A DNA stretch of 41,663 nt from Betaproteobacteria bacterium (GTDB lineage Bacteria; Pseudomonadota; Gammaproteobacteria; Burkholderiales; Usitatibacteraceae). Under the pieces are notes generated by a model. The model did not search any database, was not told where the DNA came from, and worked only from the letters and a program-made list of their open reading frames with translations. Shown in pieces: positions 24,609 through 32,100 of the stretch (its first letter is position 1; each line of letters starts with the position of its first letter). The stretch lies in the NCBI GenBank assembly GCA_016708825.1, contig JADJEZ010000018.1, positions 1 to 41,663 of the forward strand. The letters are read 5' to 3'. The position numbers were made by a program, and so were the translations under genes.

Positions 24609-25602
24609 TTACCGGGTCTGCGCGGCGTCCGTGCCGGACTGCCTTCCGACGCTGCGACCCACCTGCTGGGCCGCGGCCGGGGGGACTTCGCCGAGCACCG
24701 TCACGAGGTGGTCTCCCATGGGCCGCCGGAAGACGGAAAGCGCGCCGTCCTCGCTGGTGGCCTCCGCGGTGGGCAGTTCGCCCGAGGCGGGCTCGACGAA
24801 TACGCTCATCGTCGCGAGCCCGTCGCTCAGGACGAGCTGCGTGACCGGCTGCGAGCGGTTGGGAAGCATGCGCTGCATCTCGCCCACGAGCCGGAACCCG
24901 CTGGGCGGAGAGGCCACGGACCATCCGGTGGATGCCGGCCGGGGCTCGTCGGGCGGCTGCACGTCGCGGCGCCAGCCCTTGCTCTGCGGCAGGAAAGTGC
25001 TCTTCACCTCGCCGCGAGAGACCTCGCGGCCGACGCGCAGGTTGGTGAAGGCGTAGAGCTCGAGCACGTGATGCCTGGCTCCCAGGGTCTTCGCCCGCAG
25101 CAGCAGCCCCGGAGCCCACCTCGGCACACAGGCGCTGCGCGTAGCGCAGCGCATCCTTCGGGTCGAGGTGTATCCATTGGCAGTCCTGGCCGAGGACGCG
25201 CTCCACCTTGCCGAGCGCGAGGCGGTAGTTCTCCGCGATGGCGTCCAGCGGGCCCGTCACGAGCGAGGGGAAGAACCGCGCCGTCACCCGCCGGTCGATG
25301 CGGATCGTCTTGGCGTCCGGGAAGTAGCACTGCATCTGGTCGTCGCGGCGCACGATCTCGCGGCGGGGGCCGTCGAGGGACTCGATCCGCTCGTGCTCGG
25401 ATCCCCCGAGGTATACATGCGTGATCCGGGAGGTCGCCGTGCGCTCGCCCTGCATGTGCATCACGGTGCCGGCGTAGGTCGTCTCCCGCGCCGAAGTCGC
25501 GGCGCGCTGCAGCCACAGGAGCGGATCGGTTCCCGGGTCGGCGGCAGCCGGCAGGACCGCGAGGAACGCGGCTGCCGGTATCGCCGCGGCCAGGAGCCTC
25601 AT
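24609..25602 (-). CDS. rseB: Sigma-E regulatory protein RseB/MucB (one frameshift)
   Basis: RseB binds the periplasmic part of RseA and shields it from proteolysis until it senses mislocalised lipids or proteins. The N-terminal part has a signal peptide (MRLLAAAIPAAAFLAVL, then PAAAD) and LLWLQRAATSARETTYAGT, MHMQGERTATSRITHVYLG and RREIVRRDDQMQCYFPD. The C-terminal MucB domain is in another frame (HVLELYAFTNLRVGREV, GWSVASPPSGFRLVGEM). Removing one base from CCCC 25107-25110 restores EVGSGLLLRAKTL and gives 330 residues. The start ATG 25602 overlaps the rseA stop (ATGA). Confidence 0.9.
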
Positions 25603-26084
25603 CGGCCGGCCGCGGCCTGGCTGGAGACCGACTGGTAGAAGTCCGCGTTCGGGAGCTGGCGATGCACCACCACGTACTCGTTCACGTTGTGCAGCGGCAC
25701 CACGTTCGAGGCGAGCACCGGTGCGGCCGCAGGTGCGGTCTTCGCGATCGACGGGGCCGTGGGAGTGCCGCGGTCCTGCATGCCGATCCAGCCCACCACC
25801 GCCACCGTGGCGACGGATGCCGCCGCGGCGAAGGCGACGCGCCCGGCCCGGGCGCTCACGCGCCAGCGCGGCGCGAGCACCGTGGGCTCCAGCGCGATCG
25901 CATCCATGATGCGTCGCGTGGAAGCGCCGGGGTGCGGCATTTCGCCGCGCAGCGCCTCCCCGATCAGGTGATAGGCCTGCCACGTGCGCTTGAGCTCCTC
26001 GTTGCCGCAGCACACCCGAATGGCGCGCGCGGCCTCGCCGGCCTCGAGCTCCCCGTCCATCAGCAAAGAAATTTCGTGCGTCAT
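25599..26084 (-). CDS. rseA: Anti-sigma-E factor RseA/MucA
   Basis: The 161-residue single-pass inner-membrane protein starts MTHEISLLMDGELEAGEAAR, a typical sigma-binding N-terminus, with LKRTWQAYHLIGEALRGEM. One membrane helix follows at about residues 82-102 (VAFAAAASVATVAVVGWIG) and then a periplasmic tail ending in NVNEYVVVHRQLP. It holds RpoE inactive until regulated proteolysis. It lies 88 bases after rpoE; that gap contains a hairpin. Confidence 0.92.
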   Translation of the reverse strand: MTHEISLLMDGELEAGEAARAIRVCCGNEELKRTWQAYHLIGEALRGEMPHPGASTRRIMDAIALEPTVLAPRWRVSARAGRVAFAAAASVATVAVVGWIGMQDRGTPTAPSIAKTAPAAAPVLASNVVPLHNVNEYVVVHRQLPNADFYQSVSSQAAAGR

Positions 26085-26102
26085 GATCCGATCCCGAAAG
26101 TG

Positions 26103-26138
26103 CCCGGGGAATGGCCTGTCGCGGCCTTCGCCCCCGGG
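26103..26138 (-). other. Intercistronic hairpin between rpoE and rseA
   Basis: CCCGGGG (26103-26109) pairs with CCCCGGG (26132-26138), and inner GGCC segments (26113-26116 and 26123-26126) pair as well. Together they form a two-part GC-rich hairpin in the 88-base gap. It has no T-run. It could affect the relative expression or mRNA stability of sigma factor and anti-sigma factor. Confidence 0.4.
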
Positions 26139-26172
26139 AGTGTTGCCGCCCTGCTGCCTGTTGTATTTGTAT

Positions 26173-26772
26173 TCACCACCGCTGGTCCTTCGCCGTGCCG
26201 AGCTGCGGACGGAGCCTCTCGGCCACCGCCTCGCGGGCCCTGAATATGCGCGACCGGACGGTGCCGATCGGGCAATCCATGATCTTCGCGATCTCCTCGT
26301 AGGACAGGCCGTCGATCTCGCGCAGCGTGATCGCGGTCCTCAGCTCCTCGGGGAGCGCGTCGATCGCGTCGTTGACGGTCTTCCCGATCTGCTTGGACAT
26401 CAGCAGGTTCTCGGGCGTATTGATGTCGCGCAGCCCCGTGGCGTCCTCGAAGCCCTCGGCCTCCTCGCTGTCGTAGCCGGTGGAGGTGGGCGCCCGGCGC
26501 CCCTGGGCGATGAGGTAGTTCTTGGCCGTGTTGATGCCGATGCGGTAGAGCCACGTGTAGAACGCGCTGTCGCCGCGGAAATTGGGCAACGCCCGGTAGG
26601 CCTTCACGAAGGCCTCCTGCGCAACGTCCTCGATCTCGTTGGGATCGCGAATGATGCGCGACAGCAGCCGTTCGAGCTTGCGCTGGTACTTGATGACCAG
26701 CAGCTCGAAGGCCCGCTTCTCGCCCCGCTGGGCGCGCTCGACCAGTTGCTGGTCGATTTCCCTGTCGCTCAT
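26173..26772 (-). CDS. rpoE: RNA polymerase sigma factor RpoE (sigma-E/AlgU)
   Basis: This ECF sigma factor of the envelope stress response has 199 residues. Region 2 contains DVAQEAFVKAYRALPNFRGD and AFYTWLYRIGINTAKNYL; region 4 contains LREIDGLSYEEIAKIMDC and GTVRSRIFRAREAVAERL. The ATG at 26772 gives the canonical MSDREIDQQLVERAQRG start; the frame stays open upstream without family similarity. It heads the rpoE-rseA-rseB-mucD group and is divergent from nadB, an arrangement also known in other proteobacteria. Autoregulation is expected from the family; a clear sigma-E promoter was not identified by eye. Confidence 0.95.
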   Translation of the reverse strand: MSDREIDQQLVERAQRGEKRAFELLVIKYQRKLERLLSRIIRDPNEIEDVAQEAFVKAYRALPNFRGDSAFYTWLYRIGINTAKNYLIAQGRRAPTSTGYDSEEAEGFEDATGLRDINTPENLLMSKQIGKTVNDAIDALPEELRTAITLREIDGLSYEEIAKIMDCPIGTVRSRIFRAREAVAERLRPQLGTAKDQRW

Positions 26773-26869
26773 CCGTCCCTGAATGGAGTGTCTTGTCGTG
26801 CCGGCAACCACCCCCGGTGCCACGCCCGCGGTGGCGGGTGCGACGAAGGGTTTGCCGGTTTCCTGCGGT

Positions 26870-26875
26870 ATTATA
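26870..26875 (-). promoter_or_regulatory. Possible -10 box upstream of rpoE
   Basis: A perfect TATAAT occurs on the minus strand in the 221-base rpoE/nadB gap, about 100 bases before the rpoE ATG. The hexamer 17 bases upstream (AAGGTA) is a poor -35, so the call is weak. The rest of the gap holds no gene I can support. Confidence 0.25.
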
Positions 26876-26993
26876 AACGTCAGGTTTTTCATTACCTTGC
26901 CGTGCGCGTTCCCGCGACCATGGCCAACAGACTCCCCACCGCGCAAATAGTTCCTACGCACGCCCTGCCCCGCCGCCGCCCCAGGATGCCTTC

Positions 26994-28580
26994 TTGAGCA
27001 CCTACGACGTCCTCGTCATCGGCAGCGGCCTCGCCGGGCTGTCCGCCGCCCTGCGCCTCGCCGCCGATCGCAAGGTGGCCCTCGTGACCAAGCGCGAGCT
27101 GCTGGAAGGGGCCTCGGCCTACGCCCAGGGCGGGATCGCCGCGGTGTTGGACAGCGCCGACAGCCTGGAAAACCACATCCGCGACACCCACGTGGCCGGC
27201 GGCGGACTGTGCCGCGACGAGGCCGTGCGCTTCGTGGTCGGTCGCGGCGCGCAGGCGATCCAGTGGCTGGTGGACCAGGGCGTCCCCTTCACCCGCGAGG
27301 CGAAGGGCGGCGAAGGCCTGCACCTGCACCGCGAGGGCGGGCACAGCCACCGGCGGATAGTCCATGCCGCCGACGCCACCGGCAACGCGGTGCAGCGCAC
27401 GCTCGTCGAGCAGGCGCGCGCCCACCCCAACATCGATCTCCTCGAATGGCACCTCGCCATCGACCTCATCACCGGCCGCAAGGTCGGCCTGGAGGACGAC
27501 CGCTGCCTCGGCGCCTATGTCCTCGACCTCGTGGACGGCCGGGTGCGCACCCTCTCGGCGCGCGCCACGGTCCTCGCCTCCGGCGGCACCGGCAAGGTCT
27601 ACCTCTACACGACCAACCCCGACACCGCCACGGGCGACGGGATCGCCATGGGCTGGCGGGCCGGCTGCCCGGTGGCGAACATGGAGTTCATCCAGTTCCA
27701 TCCCACCTGCCTCTACCACCCCCACGCGAAGAGCTTCCTCATCTCCGAGGCGGTGCGCGGCGAGGGCGGGCTGCTCCTGCTTCCCGGGGGAGAGCGCTTC
27801 ATGCCCCGGCACGACGAGCGCGGCGAACTCGCGCCGCGCGACGTGGTGGCGCGCGCCATCGACTTCGAGATGAAGAAGCGCGGCCTGGACTGCGTCTACC
27901 TCGACATCGCGCACAAGGGCGAGGCTTTCGTGCGCGAGCATTTCCCCAACATCCACCGCAAGTGCCTGGAGTTCGGCATCGACATCGCGAAGGAGCCCAT
28001 TCCGGTGGTGCCGGCGGCGCACTACACCTGCGGCGGCCTGCAGGTGGACCTCGCCGGGCGCACGCCCGTGCCCGGCCTCTACGCCTTGGGCGAGGTGGCC
28101 TGCACGGGGCTGCACGGCGCCAACCGCCTTGCCTCCAATTCGCTGCTCGAATGCGTGGTGTTTTCGGAGGCCGCCGCCGCGGACATCCTCGCCGCCGCCC
28201 CCGTCGAGATCCCGGCCCTGCCGCAGTGGGACGAGAGCCGCGTCACCGACGCCGACGAGGAAGTGGTCATCGCGCACAACTGGGACGAGCTGCGCCGCAG
28301 CATGTGGAGCTACGTGGGGATCGTGCGCACCAACAAGCGCCTGGAGCGGGCGCTGCACCGCATCCAGCTCCTGCAGGCGGAGATCCACGAGTTCTACTCG
28401 ACCTTCCGGGTCTCCAACGACCTGATCGAGTTGCGCAACCTCGTGGTCACCGCGGAGCTGATCGTGCGCTCCGCGCTCGCCCGCAAGGAAAGCCGCGGCC
28501 TGCACTTCAGCAGCGACTGGCCGGCCACACTCGCAGAGGCCCGCGACACGGTGCTCGACCCGCGCTCCCCTGCCCCATGA
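26994..28580 (+). CDS. nadB: L-aspartate oxidase
   Basis: This flavoenzyme oxidises L-aspartate to iminoaspartate for quinolinate and NAD synthesis. The 528-residue protein has YDVLVIGSGLAGLSAALRL (FAD), the flavin-contact segment ASAYAQGGIAAVLD, GHSHRRIVHAADATGNAV, FHPTCLYHP, and the C-terminal HYTCGGLQVDLAGRTPVPGL and HGANRLASNSLLECVVF. All agree with NadB rather than succinate dehydrogenase flavoprotein. The start is TTG at 26994, because no in-frame ATG or GTG gives the Rossmann motif at the N-terminus; the nearby ATG at 26986 is out of frame. Its stop overlaps the next start (ATGA). Confidence 0.93.
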   Translation: MSTYDVLVIGSGLAGLSAALRLAADRKVALVTKRELLEGASAYAQGGIAAVLDSADSLENHIRDTHVAGGGLCRDEAVRFVVGRGAQAIQWLVDQGVPFTREAKGGEGLHLHREGGHSHRRIVHAADATGNAVQRTLVEQARAHPNIDLLEWHLAIDLITGRKVGLEDDRCLGAYVLDLVDGRVRTLSARATVLASGGTGKVYLYTTNPDTATGDGIAMGWRAGCPVANMEFIQFHPTCLYHPHAKSFLISEAVRGEGGLLLLPGGERFMPRHDERGELAPRDVVARAIDFEMKKRGLDCVYLDIAHKGEAFVREHFPNIHRKCLEFGIDIAKEPIPVVPAAHYTCGGLQVDLAGRTPVPGLYALGEVACTGLHGANRLASNSLLECVVFSEAAAADILAAAPVEIPALPQWDESRVTDADEEVVIAHNWDELRRSMWSYVGIVRTNKRLERALHRIQLLQAEIHEFYSTFRVSNDLIELRNLVVTAELIVRSALARKESRGLHFSSDWPATLAEARDTVLDPRSPAP

Positions 28581-30085
28581 GCTGCCCGCCGGTACTCACC
28601 ACCGCCCAGGTGCGCGATATCGAGGAGCGCGCCGCGCGCGGCCTCGCGGGGCCGACGCTCATGCAGCGGGCGGGCCGCGCCACGGCCGACGCCGCCCGCG
28701 CGCTCGCGGCCGACACCGGCGCGCCCGTCCTGGTCGTCGCGGGCCCGGGGAACAACGGCGGAGACGCCTGGGTCGCGGCCGCACACCTGCGCGAGAGCTT
28801 CCACCGCGTCACGGTGCTCGATGTCGCCGGCACGCCGCCCAAGGCGCCCGAAGCCCGCGAGGCCCGCGAGCGCTTTCTCGCCGCGGGCGGCGAGAGCGTG
28901 CGCGCCTGGCCCGAATCCCTGCACCCGGGCCTGGTGGTCGACGGGCTCCTCGGCATCGGCCTCGCCCGGGATCTCGATGGCGACATGGCCGCGCTCGTCG
29001 GGCGCGTGAACGGCTGCGCCGCCCCGGTGCTCGCGATCGATATCCCGAGCGGCATCGCGAGCGACACCGGCAGCATCCGCGGCGCCGCTGTGCGAGCCAC
29101 GCGCACCATCACGTTCCTCGCCCGCAAGATCGGCCTCCACACCGGCGACGCGCTCGACTGCACGGGCGACATCGTGGTCGACGATCTCGGCGTGGACGCA
29201 ACGCTTCTCGCCGGCACCCCGGGCAGCCTCCTCGCGCCCGAAGGCGTGCGCGGCTGGCTCGCGCCGCGCCTGCGCAACGTCCACAAGGGGTCCTTCGGCA
29301 CGCTCGGCATCGTGGGCGGCGGCAAGGGCATGACCGGCGCGGCCATCCTCGCGGCGCGCGCGGGCCTCTACGCGGGCGCGGGCAAGGTCTACGTGGGGCT
29401 CCTCGCGCCGAACCCGCCCGCCTTCGACCCGGTGCATCCGGAACTGATGCTGCGCGCCGTCGACGACACGCTCGCCGCCGACGTGCTCGTGGTCGGCCCC
29501 GGGGCGGGCCATTCGCCGAGCGCGACCTCCATCTCGGCCTTCGAGCGCGTGACCCTCCCCGCGCTCCTGTCGCTGCCCAAGCCCCTGGTGATGGACGCCG
29601 ACGCGCTCAACGCCATCGCCATCCACGACACGATGCGCGACGCGCTCGCGGGCAACCGGCGCGCCGCCACGATCCTCACGCCGCACCCGGCCGAAGCCGC
29701 GCGCCTGCTGCACGTCACCACCGCGGAAGTCCAGGCCGATCGCCTCGGCGCCGCAATTGCGCTCGCCGCGTCGCTTCGCTCGGAGGTGGTGTTGAAGGGC
29801 GCGGGCAGCATCTGCGCGAGCCCGGACGGCACCTGGGCGGTGAATTCCACGGGTGACGCGGGGCTCTCCTGCGGCGGCTCGGGCGACGTGCTCGCCGGGA
29901 TCATCGGCGCGCTCCTCTGCCAGGGGCTGCCGGCCCCGCAGGCGTTGCGCTACGCCGTTTGCCTGCACGGCGCGGCCTCGCAGTCCTGCACGGCGCGGGG
30001 GATCGGCCCCGCGGGGCTCACCGCGGGCGAAGTGGCCCTCGAGGCACGCGCGCTCCTGAACGCGTGGACCGCGTCCCCGCGCTAG
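28577..30085 (+). CDS. nnrD: Bifunctional NAD(P)H-hydrate epimerase / ADP-dependent NAD(P)HX dehydratase
   Basis: It repairs hydrated NADH and NADPH. The 502-residue protein joins the two domains. The N-terminal YjeF_N epimerase has VVAGPGNNGGDAWVAA, VVDGLLGIGLAR and AIDIPSGIASDTG. The C-terminal ribokinase-like dehydratase has HKGSFGTLGIVGGGKGMTGA, LVMDADALNAIA, ILTPHPAEAARLL and the nucleotide-binding SCGGSGDVLAGIIGALL. The ATG at 28577 overlaps the nadB stop by four bases, so synthesis and repair of NAD cofactors are co-expressed. Its TAG stop overlaps the TAG of the convergent crcB through a shared CTAG. Confidence 0.93.
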   Translation: MSCPPVLTTAQVRDIEERAARGLAGPTLMQRAGRATADAARALAADTGAPVLVVAGPGNNGGDAWVAAAHLRESFHRVTVLDVAGTPPKAPEAREARERFLAAGGESVRAWPESLHPGLVVDGLLGIGLARDLDGDMAALVGRVNGCAAPVLAIDIPSGIASDTGSIRGAAVRATRTITFLARKIGLHTGDALDCTGDIVVDDLGVDATLLAGTPGSLLAPEGVRGWLAPRLRNVHKGSFGTLGIVGGGKGMTGAAILAARAGLYAGAGKVYVGLLAPNPPAFDPVHPELMLRAVDDTLAADVLVVGPGAGHSPSATSISAFERVTLPALLSLPKPLVMDADALNAIAIHDTMRDALAGNRRAATILTPHPAEAARLLHVTTAEVQADRLGAAIALAASLRSEVVLKGAGSICASPDGTWAVNSTGDAGLSCGGSGDVLAGIIGALLCQGLPAPQALRYAVCLHGAASQSCTARGIGPAGLTAGEVALEARALLNAWTASPR

Positions 30086-30468
30086 AGCAGCGTCCGGTAG
30101 GTCAGCACGCCCAGCGCGGTCATCACGATCGCGCCCGCCAGGTGCCAGGTGGTGTGCAGCAGCGCCCACCCGTACTCGCCCCGCAGGAGCATGCCGACGG
30201 ATTCGGCCGAGAAGGTCGAGAACGTCGTGAGCCCGCCGAGGAACCCCGTTACGAGGAACAGGCGCCACTCCACCGGTATCTCGGGGCGGTGGCTGATCCA
30301 CGCGAGGGCGATCCCCACGAGGTAGCCCCCGGCCAGGTTCGCGACCAGGGTGCCCAGGGGCAGCGCGGGCGTGCGCAGGTTGAGCCAGACCCCCAGCCCC
30401 CAGCGCAACCACGCGCCCAGGGCCGCGCCCAGGCCCACCGCGACGAAGCCGCCCGCGAGCGTGCTCAC
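30082..30468 (-). CDS. crcB: Fluoride channel CrcB/Fluc
   Basis: This small inner-membrane fluoride exporter has 128 residues and four hydrophobic helices. Family motifs are GAALGAWLRWGL, PLGTLVANLAGGYLVG and the fluoride-pore segment TGFLGGLTTFSTFSAE. The GTG start at 30468 overlaps the thioesterase stop (GTGA). No fluoride riboswitch consensus was noticed upstream, where the preceding gene is contiguous. The stop overlaps that of nnrD on the other strand. Confidence 0.93.
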   Translation of the reverse strand: MSTLAGGFVAVGLGAALGAWLRWGLGVWLNLRTPALPLGTLVANLAGGYLVGIALAWISHRPEIPVEWRLFLVTGFLGGLTTFSTFSAESVGMLLRGEYGWALLHTTWHLAGAIVMTALGVLTYRTLL

Positions 30469-30893
30469 GGCGCGCCCGTCAGCGCGGCGCGCAGCCGGTC
30501 CGGCACCGGCACGGGCTTGCCCGCCGCGTAGTCCAGCCAGACGATCACGAACTCGCCCTCGGTGAAGCGCTCGGCGGCATCGCGCCCGTTCACGATCTCG
30601 GAGGCGAGCGTGAAGCTCGTGTTGCCCACGCGCGCCGGCAGCAGCCGCACCTCGAGTTCGCTCGGATAGACCACGGGCTTCAGGTACGTCACCTTCATGG
30701 TCGCGAGGATCGGCCCGCAGCCCTTCCCCGTGGTCTGGTAGCCGAGCGTCTCCAGCCACTGCACCCGCGACTGCTCGAAGTAGCGCAGGTACTCGGCGTT
30801 GTTCACGTGCCCGAGGGCGTCCATGTCGCCCCAGCGCACCTGGATCTTGAGGGAATGCAGGAGCCGCGGCGCGGCGGGCGGGGTCTTGGTCAT
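30465..30893 (-). CDS. YbgC/FadM-like acyl-CoA thioesterase (4HBT hotdog fold)
   Basis: The 142-residue protein carries the 4-hydroxybenzoyl-CoA thioesterase pattern VRWGDMDALGHVNNAEYLRY with FEQSRVQWLE; the Asp in GDMDALGH is the usual catalytic residue. It then has MKVTYLKPVVYPSELEVR. It hydrolyses acyl-CoA esters in the cytoplasm; chain preference is unknown. It lies 12 bases after a CaiB-type CoA-transferase gene and overlaps crcB by four bases. Confidence 0.88.
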   Translation of the reverse strand: MTKTPPAAPRLLHSLKIQVRWGDMDALGHVNNAEYLRYFEQSRVQWLETLGYQTTGKGCGPILATMKVTYLKPVVYPSELEVRLLPARVGNTSFTLASEIVNGRDAAERFTEGEFVIVWLDYAAGKPVPVPDRLRAALTGAP

Positions 30894-30905
30894 CGCGGGG
30901 GCTGC

Positions 30906-32030
30906 TCAGCGGGTCGGGCCGGCGATTATCGCCTCGTTGTGCTCGCCCACGCGAGGCGCCGGCGCACTCGCCTCCGGCGTGCGCAGCGCCTTCACCACGG
31001 GGACGGGCAGCGCCGCGAGCACGTGGCCGGGGATCGCCACCTGCCGCGCGAAGACGCCGCGGGCGACGAAATGCGGGTCCGCGACGGCTTCCTCGAGGCT
31101 GCGCACGACCGTGCAGCAGGTATCGGTCGAAGCGAGTGCCGCGTCCCAGTGGGCGGCGTCGTGCGCGGCCACGCGCGCGGCCACCGCGGCGAGGGTGGCG
31201 GCGGGATTGCGGGCATCGTCGCGCAAGGCTTCCGGCACCCCTGCGATCGCGCAGAAGGCCTGCCAGAACTTGTCCTCGAGCGCCGCCACCGCGAGGTGCC
31301 GGCCGTCGGCCGTGCGGTAGACGCGGTAGCGGGGCGAGCCGCCGGTGAGCATGCCCTCCCCCGGCTTCGGCCATTCGCCCGCCGCCTTGCCATAGGCGAG
31401 ACCGAGGAACTGGAAGGCGAAGAGGTTCTCCGCCATGGCGATGTCGAGGAAGCAGCCCTCGCCCGTGCGGTCGCGCCGGCGCAGCGCGAGAAGGATGTTC
31501 ATCACCGCCGGATAGGTGCCGCCGGCGATGTCGCCCGTGAGCGTGGCCGGGATGCCGGGCGTGCCGTCGGCGCCCGCGGTGAGTGCGAGGACACCCGTGC
31601 GCGCCGCGTAGTTGAGGTCGTGCCCGGCTTCCTTCGCGCGGGGGCCGTCCTGCCCGTAGCCGGTGATCGCGCAGTAGACGATCTTCGGGCTCGCCGCGCG
31701 CCAGGCCTCGTAGCCCAGGCCCAGCCGGTCCATGACGCCGGGGCGAAACTGCTCGAGCACCACGTCGATCTTCGGCGCGAGCGCGAGAAGGGATGCCGCG
31801 GCATTGGGCGCGCGCAGGTCCAGCGAGATGGCACGCTTGCCCCGGTTGAGCATCGCGAAGGGCGCGCCCACGCCGTCGACCGCGGGGGGATAGGCGCGCA
31901 TGTCCTCGCCCGTGCCGGGGCGCTCGACCTTGATCACCTCGGCGCCGGCTTCCGCGAGGATCAGGCTCGCCAGCGGGCCGGGAAGCAGCGTGCTGAAGTC
32001 GAGCACGCGGATGTCCTGCAACGGAAGCAT
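30906..32030 (-). CDS. CaiB/BaiF-family CoA-transferase (alpha-methylacyl-CoA racemase-like)
   Basis: The 374-residue class III CoA-transferase starts LPLQDIRVLDFSTLLPGPLA, with GAEVIKVERPGTGEDMR, NRGKRAISLDLR, FRPGVMDRLGLGY and YCAITGYGQDGPRAKEAGHD. The Asp in ATLTGDIAGG aligns with the catalytic Asp of the family. It may shuttle CoA between acids or epimerise 2-methylacyl-CoA; the chain length and PLASLILAEAGAEV segment fit the racemase-like subgroup. The ATG at 32030 is chosen; an upstream in-frame ATG lies inside a REP-like doublet and would add unrelated residues. Neighbours (thioesterase, ETF-linked oxidoreductases) suggest acyl-CoA metabolism. Confidence 0.88.
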   Translation of the reverse strand: MLPLQDIRVLDFSTLLPGPLASLILAEAGAEVIKVERPGTGEDMRAYPPAVDGVGAPFAMLNRGKRAISLDLRAPNAAASLLALAPKIDVVLEQFRPGVMDRLGLGYEAWRAASPKIVYCAITGYGQDGPRAKEAGHDLNYAARTGVLALTAGADGTPGIPATLTGDIAGGTYPAVMNILLALRRRDRTGEGCFLDIAMAENLFAFQFLGLAYGKAAGEWPKPGEGMLTGGSPRYRVYRTADGRHLAVAALEDKFWQAFCAIAGVPEALRDDARNPAATLAAVAARVAAHDAAHWDAALASTDTCCTVVRSLEEAVADPHFVARGVFARQVAIPGHVLAALPVPVVKALRTPEASAPAPRVGEHNEAIIAGPTR

Positions 32031-32044
32031 CGTGAGGCTCCGGA

Positions 32045-32092
32045 AACAAGGGAGCGTCCCCCATTCCATAAAGGAGGACGCTTCCCGATTAA
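32045..32092. repeat. REP-like inverted doublet 3
   Basis: GGGAGCGTCCCCC (32050-32062) and GGAGGACGCTTCCC (32073-32086) are the same motif in inverted orientation, with a 10-base spacer and a few mismatches. The doublet fills most of the gap between the Fe-S oxidoreductase stop and the CoA-transferase start, both on the minus strand. Confidence 0.75.
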
Positions 32093-32100
32093 TAGCACGC

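Noticed and set aside
26845..26880. Sigma-70 promoter toward nadB using TTGCCG and TATAAA
   Set aside because: Spacing is only 14 bases (11 to the alternative TATTAT), outside the usable range.
27209..28576. Open frame continuous with nnrD extending about 450 codons upstream
   Set aside because: It overlaps nadB in another frame and is Arg/Pro/Gly-rich without domains; the true nnrD start is ATG 28577 overlapping the nadB stop.
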